Origin: Nematocida parisii ERTm1 | Lineage: Eukaryota; Microsporidia | Assembly (NCBI RefSeq): GCF_000250985.1 | Contig: NW_013524652.1 | Location: 1 to 64,000 of the forward strand | DNA length: 64,000 bases | Direction: 5' to 3' | In this document: piece by piece, positions 8,553-19,024 of the stretch | Numbering within the stretch: the stretch's first letter is position 1 | Layout of the letters: each line of letters starts with the position of its first letter | The notes under the pieces: model-generated | The model's database searches: none | Told to the model about the DNA's origin: nothing | What the model saw: the letters and a program-made list of their open reading frames with translations, nothing else | Translations under genes and position numbers: made by a program

Positions 8553-10418
8553 ATGACCAATCAGAATTCACACTTACAAGAAAGAGGGAAACCCCAGCTG
8601 TCATATTCTAAATGCAAAAAATCCATAATAACATATTCTATACTTGTAGTAGGAATAATCTGCACAAATGTTAGACTAATAAAAGCATCTATGATACCCG
8701 CCAACGCACCAGTACAAGCGCACTCCCCACAAGTAAATACACACAGAGGAATAATTAGTGCTCTGCGTAACATAGACTCGGCTGCAATTGAAAGAGAAGA
8801 TGCTAGTCAATATGCAAATAATATGCTAAATGCATCAATACAAAAATATGAAAAAAATACAATAGCTTCTAATAATAGCACTGAAAAGCCAGAAAGAAAT
8901 GTAAGAAGCCCCCGGGAAACCCACTCGCAGAATTATTTGGACTACTTTTATATTACGGGCCAGATAAATAAGTTTGAATTAATTTTTAACAATATTACAG
9001 GGGTAGAGTTTAATGCTTATTTGTATAATTCGCAAGAGCATCAAAATTACAGATGGTTTAGTAGTTTTCAAATTTCCGACGGGGATAGATATTTTGAAGA
9101 ATTAATACAAAAATTTGTTATTAACAATGATATAAAAAAGCAAAGTAGCAATTCTTCTGAATTGTTTAATATATTGAGCCAGAGCCCAAAAATTATAGAT
9201 TTGCCCATTCTTAGTGCAAGAATACATGAATACTATCCATTTATAAAAGAAGACTTTAAAGACATGATTGAAACAGACTATAAAATAAAAAATCCAAATA
9301 AACAAAAAGGTTTATTGGAAGAGTATGGAATGAATGATGAACAAGTAGCTACCATGTTTTTAGGATTAATTTTTTTGCCCAAATTATACAAACCCTATTC
9401 CTTTAAAGATATAACAAAGTATAACAACTCTAACGAGTTCATAGATAAAATAGTTGACTACTCGACACTAGACACAATTTCAAGTAGTTTGAATAATCTT
9501 AAAGAAGACATAAACAAGCTCCAAAAAAGCTTAACCATGTTTATTAGCGATATTTTCTATGAGATATCAAATTTTGGAATATACCACCCGAAATTTAATG
9601 TAACTAAAGAAAGAGCATACGTTGATTCCAACTACTATTTATTTAACATAGATTTAAGAAACAATAGCAAAAGCACTTCTGAATTAAAAATAAGTCAACT
9701 TAAAAAGACATGGAAATTTACAAGCAACTGCTTTGTTCATCAGCTATCTGGAGTGCTTAAGCTTATTCAAAATATATCAAATATAGAAACAACATGTGGA
9801 TTAAAAGATTTAAAAGACTTTTTGCATAACGAAACATCTGACCATACTATGAATGACGAGTATTTCAAAAAAATGGACTCTAGACTAGAAAATGCAAAAA
9901 AAAGCATTGCTAATGTTAATACATGTAATGCCAATGTGCATGATGCCAATTTCATGTTTAACGAAATAATGTATTTAGTAACCACGACAATGGATCTGCT
10001 AAATTTAATTCTAGAAAGCTTTGAAAATAAGCTAGAGAACTTACATGAATACAATGTATTAACCAATAAGACAAGCCCATTCTATCCACTGGATAAAAGC
10101 AGTAATGAGCTCAGTGGAGCCATGAAGAGCATAGAATCCTATGTAGATTATATACAGAGAGTAGCAAAATATGCCAATGAGTACATAGGAATAACAAACA
10201 ACGAAATTTACTTTGATAAAAAAGTGTATACTATGGATTTTATAAAAGATCTCTCTTCTCTGCCCTCTGTTGTTTATATATCTCCTAATGCCACAAAAAG
10301 CACAACAGCTGTTTGTTCTTACAACAGTGCTGCAATCCAGCTGGCATTGAATACGTTTCTGGCTATCTTTACAGCAGGCGCCTATGCTTTTCAAAAGCTT
10401 TTCTTGGGTAATTATTAA
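8553..10418 (+). CDS. Signal-anchored lineage-specific protein
   Basis: 621 residues from the ATG at 8553; an upstream in-frame ATG at 8541 is not conserved in the relic copy. A hydrophobic segment near residues 24-46 (SIITYSILVVGIICTNVRLI) is a signal anchor or uncleaved signal peptide. The body is long, hydrophilic and apparently helical, with many Asn, Lys and Ser residues, a few cysteines and the stretch LNNLKEDINKLQKSL. The C-terminus is hydrophobic (residues about 595-615, LALNTFLAIFTAGAYAF), so the protein may be held at both ends. I do not recognise a family. Three partial copies of its 5' end lie in this window (7216, 7834, 22940), so it duplicates readily. The same general layout is seen in the 57982-61980 protein. 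Confidence 0.85.
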   Translation: MTNQNSHLQERGKPQLSYSKCKKSIITYSILVVGIICTNVRLIKASMIPANAPVQAHSPQVNTHRGIISALRNIDSAAIEREDASQYANNMLNASIQKYEKNTIASNNSTEKPERNVRSPRETHSQNYLDYFYITGQINKFELIFNNITGVEFNAYLYNSQEHQNYRWFSSFQISDGDRYFEELIQKFVINNDIKKQSSNSSELFNILSQSPKIIDLPILSARIHEYYPFIKEDFKDMIETDYKIKNPNKQKGLLEEYGMNDEQVATMFLGLIFLPKLYKPYSFKDITKYNNSNEFIDKIVDYSTLDTISSSLNNLKEDINKLQKSLTMFISDIFYEISNFGIYHPKFNVTKERAYVDSNYYLFNIDLRNNSKSTSELKISQLKKTWKFTSNCFVHQLSGVLKLIQNISNIETTCGLKDLKDFLHNETSDHTMNDEYFKKMDSRLENAKKSIANVNTCNANVHDANFMFNEIMYLVTTTMDLLNLILESFENKLENLHEYNVLTNKTSPFYPLDKSSNELSGAMKSIESYVDYIQRVAKYANEYIGITNNEIYFDKKVYTMDFIKDLSSLPSVVYISPNATKSTTAVCSYNSAAIQLALNTFLAIFTAGAYAFQKLFLGNY

Positions 10419-11066
10419 TATCAAGTGTTGTATACTAAGACTAACATTAGTATCGTAATACATTCGGGTTATCTGAATGTTTACATGAACATGACAGTAT
10501 AAATTAAATTGATTATACGGTATATAAATACGTATTCAAAATTCAATAAACATTAAAGTATCTTAATGACTTTTTCTAAGAAATCAACTAATTGAACTAT
10601 ATTCACATAAATAGAATCTTATATGAATAATCTGTTTTAAACCCGAAAAACAGATTGCACAGTTTCTTATATTGCATTTGCACTAAATATATTCACTTAA
10701 TAGAAATCTCTATTTCATATCATATAACAAGCTAATAAATATTTTACACGGCATGCTTATTAATAGTAATAAAGCTGTTAAAATCACAGCTTGATTTGTC
10801 TTATTATGTGTGTTTCCCTGCCTTTACTTGTAACATTCTACATTTATATACTCCATTATCCTTTTTTTTCTTTTCTTCTTCTATTTTATTTTTAAATATA
10901 AACTGCTTGTAAATAAATCCATTCATGTTATTATTAGCAGTACTATACACTTTATTTTAAAAGTAAAATATTTATTAATTATACAACAATATTATAAATA
11001 GTCAATAGCTGTGGATAAACAGAACAACAGGCAGTTTAACAGCAACTAGTGAATATTAAGGACAAA
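10419..11066. other. Intergenic region, 3' flank repeat
   Basis: Holds TTCGGGTTAT at 10463-10472 and, at about 10485-10526, AACATGACAGTATAAATT followed by AAATTGATTATACGGTATAT. That second sequence recurs at 22675-22718 and, reversed, at about 6600-6632. A TTAAACCCGAAA variant lies at 10637-10648. No gene seen. Confidence 0.55.
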
Positions 11067-13241
11067 TTAAGGATCCATGCACACAGCCTTGGTAATCCGA
11101 AGAATATTTTCTTTTTTAACAAACATGAAGCTAAAGCTAGACAAACTAAACTCGGATTGAATATATTTAGCATACGATTGCAGGGCCTTTTCTTCATTGC
11201 TGTTTCTGGGTATTGTTTTGGTTGGAGAAAAAGAAACATTGTGCATTTCTACGCTTTCAAGATATGCCATATTATTAGTAATTTCAATAATATCATATAT
11301 ATCTACTGTGGCAAAGCACGATAAAGATGAAATTTGTATATTTTTGATCTTATTAAATTCTGCATACTTAATAATTTGTTTAAAAAATACACTAATTAAT
11401 TTGTTTTTACTAGGTTCCAGCAGAGACTTTACAAAGAATATTTCATCAATAGTTTCAGCATGTAAAAATGGAAAGTCAATGCACTCCATATAGTTAAGTA
11501 GCTGATGGTCAATAAAAATAAATTGCGTGGTAACAATATAAAGCTCCATATGCGAATAATTTATAAAGAATCCCAGCACAACTGAATCTATCCAGTTAGA
11601 CGCTGCCTTTTTTGAAAATCCAATGTAAATATTATATTCACTTTCTTGCTTAGGCACCATTTTATGAATTCCTAGATCGTTATATAGTTTGCTATCTATA
11701 TAAATACTAGTAGGCGAAATGGCCGTGCCTATTGCTTTGTTTCTATTTATCATATCTGAAAAATGAACTGCATTTCTCTTTTTTAAATCCAGCGTGGGTT
11801 CGCCTAAGCATTCTGGATTTAAACGCGAGGGATCCTGCTTAATTTCACTCAAGTTTTCTATTGTAAACTTTTCTGTATAAGAATAGAAAATATTTTGCAT
11901 AGTCAACTCTTTAAGTGCACTCATTTTTTCCAGAAAGGTAAAATCTGGAAATCCAATAAAGACTATATTTTTTAGTGTAAATGAAGTTATATTTTCAAGA
12001 TTTCCTATGCTATTCAGCCGATCAGTGTCTATTAAATCGATTTGTTCTATAGTTATTTCTTTAATGCACACACAAAAGTTTAATATGTCAAGTAGCAAAT
12101 TTACATATTTTTCGTTGACATATTGTATTTTCAGTCTTTCTAAGTTGGGTAGACTCAGATCTAAACTGTTATTAGTGTTTAAAATTGTTTCTTTGCCAAA
12201 AGACAATTCTTTTAGATTACTAAAATCATTCAATAGATTCAATGCACTTGTCCAAGCAGTTGTATTTGATATTGTAAGTTTTTTAAAAAAGTGAAATATT
12301 TTATATTCACTGAATGCCTTTTCATTCGGGTTAAAGAAAAATCCACTAATTGACAAAGAACCATCACACGTATTTCTTGGGGTATAGTACGAAAATAGTG
12401 CATGTTTAACAATTAGGCAGGGCTTTATAGCCTCAGGATATTCAATAGAGACATCTATGCTAGTATTTAAGTCATCATAGTCGTTATATATGGTTATTTC
12501 TTTTGAGCATGCCTGTAGTACCTCCCATAGAGTTTTTTTTTCTATATCATCTAAACTTCTAGTAATTTCAACTACAACTTTATTTTGGTGCTTAATGATT
12601 TCATTAATATCTGTATTAGAATAGGATGACTTAACCAAATGAGGATTCTTTTTAGAAATGGTTTCTAACGCTTCTATTATACTTTTTGGTTTCGCTAAGG
12701 GCTTCGGCACTGTGTCTTTTATGGCGCTAGTTACAGGACTTTTGGTAGGATTGGATTTTATTGCCAGGTTTTCTTTTATGGAATCAGCTATTTGCTTTTT
12801 AGCAATCATTATGGCATCAGCTATTTGCTTTTTAGTAAACATAGGAGCATTGCATGAATTTATCTTATTATTTTTCTGTGCTGTGGCATTCTTTGATGAG
12901 GAGCGCCTTGCATGAGAAAATTTAGTGTCAGAAGGTTTTTTTAAAATTAATACTGGTTTGTCATTGCAGGAGGAAGAAGAAGGAATTTCTACTTTGTGAA
13001 ACTTCCTTTCTATATTTAAAGAAACGTTTGTATTGGAATTATCTTGGCCTACTCCTGTAAAAGTAGTGTTAGCTAGAGAAGCCGGCCTACTCATGTGCGC
13101 AGGTGCAAGGCCTATCCAGGCTTTTAGATTATTTTTATTTAATTTAGACACAAGCTCTGTATTTATAACCATTAACATGCCTATTCCTACTAAACAAATA
13201 AGCCCGCATAAAAGTAACAAAATTCTTACACACCTCTTCAT
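11067..13241 (-). CDS. Secreted leucine-rich-repeat-like protein, paralogue of 3638-5719
   Basis: 724 residues from the ATG at 13241. The N-terminus (MKRCVRILLLLCGLICLVGI) is a signal peptide or signal anchor. Residues about 30-190 are a basic, Ser/Lys-rich spacer with a near-repeat (KKQIADAIMIAKKQIADSIK). The LRR-like region follows, with LERLKIQYVN, IKEITIEQIDLIDTDRLN, LENITSFTLKNIVFIG and LKELTMQNIFYSY aligning block for block with the 3638-5719 gene. Both end in a conserved region that includes ALQSYAKYI (ALESYAAYI in the paralogue). The spacer is the least conserved part, as expected for a secreted protein evolving fast outside its fold. Confidence 0.85.
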   Translation of the reverse strand: MKRCVRILLLLCGLICLVGIGMLMVINTELVSKLNKNNLKAWIGLAPAHMSRPASLANTTFTGVGQDNSNTNVSLNIERKFHKVEIPSSSSCNDKPVLILKKPSDTKFSHARRSSSKNATAQKNNKINSCNAPMFTKKQIADAIMIAKKQIADSIKENLAIKSNPTKSPVTSAIKDTVPKPLAKPKSIIEALETISKKNPHLVKSSYSNTDINEIIKHQNKVVVEITRSLDDIEKKTLWEVLQACSKEITIYNDYDDLNTSIDVSIEYPEAIKPCLIVKHALFSYYTPRNTCDGSLSISGFFFNPNEKAFSEYKIFHFFKKLTISNTTAWTSALNLLNDFSNLKELSFGKETILNTNNSLDLSLPNLERLKIQYVNEKYVNLLLDILNFCVCIKEITIEQIDLIDTDRLNSIGNLENITSFTLKNIVFIGFPDFTFLEKMSALKELTMQNIFYSYTEKFTIENLSEIKQDPSRLNPECLGEPTLDLKKRNAVHFSDMINRNKAIGTAISPTSIYIDSKLYNDLGIHKMVPKQESEYNIYIGFSKKAASNWIDSVVLGFFINYSHMELYIVTTQFIFIDHQLLNYMECIDFPFLHAETIDEIFFVKSLLEPSKNKLISVFFKQIIKYAEFNKIKNIQISSLSCFATVDIYDIIEITNNMAYLESVEMHNVSFSPTKTIPRNSNEEKALQSYAKYIQSEFSLSSFSFMFVKKENILRITKAVCMDP

Positions 13242-13288
13242 TAAAAATTAAAATATCTTAGATATTTATATATCTATAATCATCAGTG
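13242..13288 (-). promoter_or_regulatory. Promoter block shared with the LRR paralogue
   Basis: Carries the same order of ATTAAAAA, TTAGATATTTATAT and ATCATCAGTG (plus-strand reading) as 5720-5766. Confidence 0.55.
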
Positions 13289-13957
13289 AATTGCTAGTAT
13301 AGAATATATAAATCAGGTGTTATGTGTATTTACCTAAACCAGTTAGCAAATATAATGTATAAATCACTAGTATCTTGTGACATTATATGCATAAACCTTC
13401 TCCATGGAGGTGAATAGTGTTTTTAGATGGTAGAACTAAGTATATTTGGACTATTTCGGGTTATAGATTTGTGTGAATAATTATTGTTTACATCACATTT
13501 GATGAAATTGATGCTTTTTGATTATATTAATTGAAATAACTCTTTCTATACATTATTTTTAAAATGAATTTTCAACTATTGGTATAGGGTATAAAGACAC
13601 TCAAACTTTGGTGTGATCTTTTAACAATGTTAGTGTAATTAACCACCCGCACAATACAAGAAGTAATTTCATCCAGCAGACCAAAATTAAAAATATTCAT
13701 CTAGAGAGTGATTTTTGATTTAATTATATAAATCGTGAGGCATGCTTCTACATGCACTGAAAATAGTACATAATATACACACATTTACATCAACAAATGT
13801 ATGGATTAATGACATTTTCTAGAATTATATGGGATTTGCTTATTTTGTAGAGGAGTTTGTACACCAGCATATTTTGAAAATTGGATATTAAAGCTGCATT
13901 ATTGTTATCTAAATGATTTTACTTTATTCATATATGGAATAAAATGCTGAATAAAAA
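13289..13957. other. Intergenic region
   Basis: Contains one exact TTCGGGTTAT (13455-13464), about 490 bp before the start of the next gene. Nothing else recognised. Confidence 0.5.
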
Positions 13958-16807
13958 ATGTCCAGAATATTTAAAGAAGCCGCCAGATGCTTGGTATTGT
14001 TTATTTTTTGGGCTGTGCACCTTGGTGTAATCTGGCAGATACATGGAGAGCTAGACATAGAGCAGCTAGAAAACTGGTGTGAGCTACAGAGTGGTGATAA
14101 ATATCCATGGCACATAAATCCCAATGGCATTTTAAATTTGCTGCGAGGTTATGTTTATCATGTAGATGGGTATATCTATAACATGCGAATGTATGCGCCA
14201 GAAATTGATAGAAAATATCTTCTTGCTATTAAAATGAAGAATTCTGATGAGGTAGAGTGTATATTTACATCAGACCCCCACAAAGACAAACTGCATGGCA
14301 TGTATCAAGATGGACCGGAAAAAAATATATATACATATAAGTTCTATAGTACCCTGCTGGCTATGTTTTCAATTGAAAACGATGAGATATCTATATATAG
14401 CAATAACAGTCAAAAACTTTCTAACATTCTAAGACAAGAAAGTGTGAAAGATTATGCCTGCTATTTTCTTGCTGCGCTTCTATTAATTTCAGAAGGCATC
14501 CAGCTGCCGCTTAATATCTTTAATTCTTCAATAGAGGAAAAAGAAACAAAAGAACTTGTTTTACAGAAAACCAATGAGAAAGACTATTTTAGAATTTGCT
14601 TGAGCGCACGGGATAGCACAGAGGGTGGTGAAAAACGCAGCTCGCCCAAAAAACTAGGAATATACGCGATGGAAATTGCAAAAAGCGCCCTAGGCATGCA
14701 GGATATACAGGAAAATGGATGGGAGAACAATAGTGCAGATATAATAGAAAATATAGTTATTTTCTTTAAACAATGCACAACCGATGCGAAAACAAAAAGT
14801 ATATGCGAGTTAGCAGAGCCCGAAAATATGGTGCAGTTTAAAAGAGGACTATTTTTAAAAACTCCACAATTTTTGATACAGGCATACATATATAAGTTTG
14901 TAGAAAGTATAGAGGAGATAGACCTTTTTCATAGCGCTGTGCATGAAATTCTTACAAACTGCCTAGAGAACCCAGGAGATCTCTTGCCAAAAGATGCGCA
15001 GAACAAGGCCCTGGCAGTGTACAAAAGATGCTTTGTGCCGATAGATGAGATAACCACAAAAGACAGGTGTGCCTTTATAGAGCAGTTGGAAAAGTTGAAG
15101 GAAATGTACATGATTTTTGGGATTGAACAGATAGTGCCATTTGCAGATACTATGCAGCTTCCTTATAGCATGAACATTTTTCCATATAACCGAGAGTCTG
15201 GCTTGTTTATGGAAGACCGTGCGCGCTTTACAGATTCTGTTGAAACTTCTATCTATATTCTTTTTTGCTTTCTCACATATAATGCATACGAAAACCAGTA
15301 CACAACTGTTCATATGCACAATGCATCTTATGAACTAATAGAATTCTTTAAAAAATACTACATCCCAGAACAGGATGAAAGCATGGAGGTACACAGAAAC
15401 TGGAGCAGAGTGGTTTCTGATCTACCTAATAACAACATTATATATAAAAAGAATGGAAATCAGCTCCAGCCCGGTATTTTAAATATGCTTTTTCTAATAG
15501 AAGAAATTACAGGCAAGGCAGCGAAAAGCGAAAACACACTTCTAGAGCTAAAAAGTTTATTGTGCCTGCCTAATAATATAAATCCTAAATATTATAATGA
15601 ATTATTAGCCATTTACATAGAAAGGCTTTTTAAAAGTCTGTCCTATAATCTATTCTTGTCCGTGTGCTGCACAAACTTATGTGTTTTTCAGAGGAACAAG
15701 AAAGAGCGTGATGTTTCAGGGAATATCCATATGAAATATACATATATTGGTGTTGAAAGACAGCTAGACATCTGTGTTAAGAAGAGCGGGGTATCCTTAA
15801 AGCTTTTATCTGATAGAACTTCTTTTTCAATTTCATGCAGAAAATCCTTTTCCAACATAAAAACCTTCTGGGAGGAGAAGAACACTTTTTTAGGAAATCT
15901 TCTGGCAGCGCACACCTGCAACTATGAAAGAAGGCTTGACTACACATCGGAGCCTTCTTTTATTTTAGAGATGATTGCAAAAGACATCATAGAGCAGAAA
16001 ACTTTCTTTGTGAATGCGCTATTTTTACTAGGAAAGCTTAACACGTTTTTATACAAAAAACTCATTATTATGGGGGCACTTATTCCTTTTAGCTCAGAAG
16101 AATTAAATGCAAATCATCTAATTATTAGGTTTACATCAAACATTCTAGCAAACATGCCATGTAAATCTTGGAATGAAACGCGGCAGCTTCTTCTTCCCAT
16201 TTTATATATAAAAGAGTATAATGGGTGCTATCCAAATATCCATATGGGCAATGGAGTGCCTACTGCGATTGCATTCAGAAATCCAGGAAGTCTTGAAATA
16301 TTTAGACTTTCTATAAGAATCGGGACAATTAAAGTTTTTCATCGCTGCCTAATAGTATGTAAAACTCTTGATGCACATAAAATAGGCGCGTATTGCCCCT
16401 TCTCAGATACAAAAGTAAACAGAGAAGTATTCAGGCAACTAGTGATATGGAGCAAGGATGTGGGAATGTCCTATATTATGAACAAGACAGAATATGTGCT
16501 GAATATGCGAGGCATTATACGAGAGGAGCACAACAGAATCTACTTATCCTGGCTGGCATATTTATGTGACGAGGCAGAGTATGACCAGAAAACAATTGAA
16601 AAAGTCTATGATAGAATATATATTAAGCACCCTCTTTCAGCACAGCTAAGCAGCATTGACCGTAGTTGCGATTTTTCAAATGTAATTAGTGCTCTGTCCT
16701 CTATGCGCACTGTATTAGTAAAAAAACGACAGGCAGCGAGCAAGTTTAACCACATTCAAGAGTTTTATCGTTTTCTGCAGAAACAAATAATAGTTACCGA
16801 GCTATAG
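13958..16807 (+). CDS. Secreted large-gene-family protein (complete)
   Basis: 949 residues. The N-terminus (LVLFIFWAVHLGVIWQ at about residues 12-27) is a signal peptide. Family blocks occur in order: NLLRGYVYHVDGYIYNMRMY plus APEIDRKYLL near residue 60, FLAALLLISEGIQLPLNIF near 170, DSVETSIYILFCFLTYNAYE near 430, and HRNWSRVVSDL...GILNMLFLIEEITG near 480-520. The C-terminal 400 residues are less conserved with the other two members. There is no transmembrane segment after the signal peptide, so the protein is probably secreted. No enzyme motif is visible. It resembles the large lineage-specific families reported in Nematocida; that link is inference. Confidence 0.88.
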   Translation: MSRIFKEAARCLVLFIFWAVHLGVIWQIHGELDIEQLENWCELQSGDKYPWHINPNGILNLLRGYVYHVDGYIYNMRMYAPEIDRKYLLAIKMKNSDEVECIFTSDPHKDKLHGMYQDGPEKNIYTYKFYSTLLAMFSIENDEISIYSNNSQKLSNILRQESVKDYACYFLAALLLISEGIQLPLNIFNSSIEEKETKELVLQKTNEKDYFRICLSARDSTEGGEKRSSPKKLGIYAMEIAKSALGMQDIQENGWENNSADIIENIVIFFKQCTTDAKTKSICELAEPENMVQFKRGLFLKTPQFLIQAYIYKFVESIEEIDLFHSAVHEILTNCLENPGDLLPKDAQNKALAVYKRCFVPIDEITTKDRCAFIEQLEKLKEMYMIFGIEQIVPFADTMQLPYSMNIFPYNRESGLFMEDRARFTDSVETSIYILFCFLTYNAYENQYTTVHMHNASYELIEFFKKYYIPEQDESMEVHRNWSRVVSDLPNNNIIYKKNGNQLQPGILNMLFLIEEITGKAAKSENTLLELKSLLCLPNNINPKYYNELLAIYIERLFKSLSYNLFLSVCCTNLCVFQRNKKERDVSGNIHMKYTYIGVERQLDICVKKSGVSLKLLSDRTSFSISCRKSFSNIKTFWEEKNTFLGNLLAAHTCNYERRLDYTSEPSFILEMIAKDIIEQKTFFVNALFLLGKLNTFLYKKLIIMGALIPFSSEELNANHLIIRFTSNILANMPCKSWNETRQLLLPILYIKEYNGCYPNIHMGNGVPTAIAFRNPGSLEIFRLSIRIGTIKVFHRCLIVCKTLDAHKIGAYCPFSDTKVNREVFRQLVIWSKDVGMSYIMNKTEYVLNMRGIIREEHNRIYLSWLAYLCDEAEYDQKTIEKVYDRIYIKHPLSAQLSSIDRSCDFSNVISALSSMRTVLVKKRQAASKFNHIQEFYRFLQKQIIVTEL

Positions 16808-17320
16808 TCCTAAAAAGAAGAATGTCTATTTCAATTTCAGATCATTATAAAAAGTATGCAGAAAGGCTTGCATTGGCATAAATACATCTAAATGTTAACT
16901 CTATACATGCCTATCAACCGTTCTACTAATTTTCCTTTGAATTCTATAACTGCACAAATAAATTATAGAATCATAGGTAAATTTTCAAGACATATTCTTA
17001 TATAGTCAAAATATACATTAAAAAGAAGCTTTCATCTAGCTATTATGCCTATATTAATTTAAATTACCTATAGTCTATAAGAAGTTATTATCTGCGAGAG
17101 GAATCTCAGTAATTCTAATGCTTTTATTTATTAATATCCAAATATGTTTCCGGGTTATAAAAGAGTATACTTTACATTTCTGGCCAGAATTAAATAGAAC
17201 ACGCATTCTATCTTCTCCATAATATCTATACTCGTGCATTTGGGATTAAATTTCAAATTTGTGTAGAAAATATCTTGAAAAGACACAGCTTTTGTGCTCT
17301 ATATTTAAGATATATGACGA
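16808..17320. other. Intergenic region
   Basis: AT-rich. A near-copy of the decamer (TTCCGGGTTATAA) sits at 17148-17160. No gene seen. Confidence 0.5.
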
Positions 17321-17545
17321 CTACTCCCCCTTCTTTCTGGAAGAAACTGTCTTATCCAGCAGATCTAGATAGGACTTTTTAAGATTGTTATAGTTTCTTT
17401 CATACCCCTTATATTTATCTAGATCATTCATTAAATCCGCCACTTTCTTTTCCAGTGCCTTTATTTTTTCTGCCTCTTCCTGGTTCTTGTTTATTTGATG
17501 TGCTAGGTAGAAAAGAAGGATAACCACACACAGCTGCAAAAGCAT
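17321..17545 (-). CDS. Small single-pass membrane coiled-coil protein
   Basis: 74 residues from the ATG at 17545. The first 16 residues (MLLQLCVVILLFYLAH) form a membrane segment or uncleaved signal. The rest is charged, with a clear heptad pattern (AEKIKALEKKVADLMNDLDK and onward), predicting a coiled coil, and ends in a basic SSRKKGE tail. I do not recognise the family. The layout resembles small SNARE-like or scaffold membrane proteins, but it lacks features that would decide. It is called because of its clean organisation, which is unlikely in random AT-rich sequence. Confidence 0.55.
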   Translation of the reverse strand: MLLQLCVVILLFYLAHQINKNQEEAEKIKALEKKVADLMNDLDKYKGYERNYNNLKKSYLDLLDKTVSSRKKGE

Positions 17546-17803
17546 ATACTAATGGCACAGAAAAAATAAAAAGTATTACTAGAGACAGCCAATTGAAGCA
17601 CTAACAATTTTCTCTATACTACCAGAAAGCAGAGTAAATAACTAGCAGGTGTTCTGCTAGGGCCAGTATATAAAAACCAGCACCAGCCACATAAGTTAAT
17701 ATTTATTAAAGCAAGCAGGCTGCGTCTCTACTTGGATTTATTTAGAGCACGCCGAAATGTCCTTAACCATCCTTTAATAGCAATACAATGAAGAAAGAAC
17801 AAA

Positions 17804-17921
17804 AAGTGCAGCACTCTGTGTTCCCACGCGGTCTCCCATCGCAGTACTATCAAAGCTGTCACGCGCTTAACTTCAGAGATCGAACGGGTTCTGGTGTGTA
17901 CGCAGGCATATGGCCGCACAT
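17804..17921 (-). rRNA. 5S ribosomal RNA
   Basis: The minus strand carries the 5S landmarks in order: GTGCGGCCATA at the 5' end, CCCGTTCGATC, GAAGTTAAGC (plus-strand 17865-17874), GATGGGAGACC (plus-strand 17831-17841) and GTGCTGCAC at the 3' end. The ends pair (GUGCGGC with GCUGCAC) to form helix I. The length of about 118 nt is typical. A run of five T residues follows the 3' end (plus-strand A run at 17801-17805), as expected for RNA polymerase III termination. End coordinates are good to within about three bases. Confidence 0.95.
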
Positions 17922-18373
17922 GCATATTCCATGCCCATGGGTTTTCTGCCCGTGCATATTCTATTCTACAATAATAAAGTGTTTTTTATATGGCAGTGCT
18001 CTTCTTCTATATAATAATTGTAAATGTATGTATAGAAAGATGCATATTTTTATGTTTAGTGCATATCCTTTTCCTTTCTTTTAAATACTTACTTTAGTGG
18101 CCTGGAGTGTCTTGGGCTATCTAGAAAGCAGTAAAGCTTGAAATTAATTGCCGTCTGAATATAATCGCTGGTTGTAATGCGTACTATTGTAAGCAGAAAG
18201 GACAGTAGATCTTTTAGTTTCTTCTATTTCGGGTTATATTCTTCTCTATTGTGTTTCTATATATATCTGCATAAAGAATTTATTTAAGGACTTTCTGTGC
18301 ACATTATAGGATAGAGGTGTGATCGGGGTGATTTTTGGCCAATTTATTTAGGATTGTTTATAAATATATAGAA
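17922..18373. other. Spacer upstream of 5S and of the 18374 gene
   Basis: Just upstream of the 5S gene are ATGCCC and TGCCCG words (17930-17955). An exact TTCGGGTTAT lies at 18228-18237, 137 bp before the next start. The open frame at 17788-18084 is mostly the antisense of 5S and is not a gene. Confidence 0.6.
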
Positions 18374-19024
18374 ATGGAATCTATGGGGAGCTTCTTCAGC
18401 TCGAATTGGTCTATCCCAGTCTTCTCACAAAGTCTTAAAATAATATTTATCTCTGCTGAGAAGAAAGAAGAGTGGTTGGCATTGTATGAAGCTATTACCC
18501 AGCAGTGGAAAATAAACAAAGAACCTGTTGACTCTTCAGATACAATTGAGCTGTGTTTTGAAAAAAGCCGGTTTTTTCTCGGTGTGATAGTCCCCTCGTC
18601 TTTGTATGCATACGAGATAAAAGAAATGCTGTGCATAGTGGGCAGATATAATAACGGGATTAAGCTTAAACAAATATACAAAAAAATAAAAAGAAAGCTA
18701 GGAACCTCGGCCAACACAATTATACACTACCAATCCCTACTGAAATCTTCAAACTGCTTTGTGCAGAAAAGAAAGATTGATATGTATGGGAAGAAAAGTG
18801 TGTGGTGGGTAGTATGCTCTGAAGGAGTCAGAAAGTTTTATGCAACTAGGGAGAGTGTGCAGACTATCCAAGTAAAAATTTCGGGTCTAAAAGAAAGTAT
18901 AAAGGTTTTCTACACAGAAAAGGGAAGTGTTAAAAGGCTCAGAAAAGACAAAAATACAAAAGCGAATGGCTACAGTCTAGAAAGAATAAAATCAAAAGTC
19001 CCAGAAAGTTCAACTAAAGAATAG
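18374..19024 (+). CDS. Hypothetical protein, possible winged-helix domain
   Basis: 216 residues from the first ATG, at 18374; upstream in-frame codons begin only with TTG. The N-terminal 90 residues are mixed. Residues about 100-165 (GIKLKQIYKKIKRKLG, TIIHYQSLLKSSNCFVQKRK, KSVWWVV) have the helix-turn-helix-then-hairpin spacing of a winged helix. The C-terminus is basic (KRLRKDKNTKANG) and could enter the nucleus. There is no signal peptide, unlike its neighbours. A DNA-binding role is inference only. Confidence 0.6.
   Translation: MESMGSFFSSNWSIPVFSQSLKIIFISAEKKEEWLALYEAITQQWKINKEPVDSSDTIELCFEKSRFFLGVIVPSSLYAYEIKEMLCIVGRYNNGIKLKQIYKKIKRKLGTSANTIIHYQSLLKSSNCFVQKRKIDMYGKKSVWWVVCSEGVRKFYATRESVQTIQVKISGLKESIKVFYTEKGSVKRLRKDKNTKANGYSLERIKSKVPESSTKE

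Noticed and set aside
17788-18084. 98-codon plus-strand frame
   Set aside because: Most of it is the reverse strand of the 5S rRNA gene.
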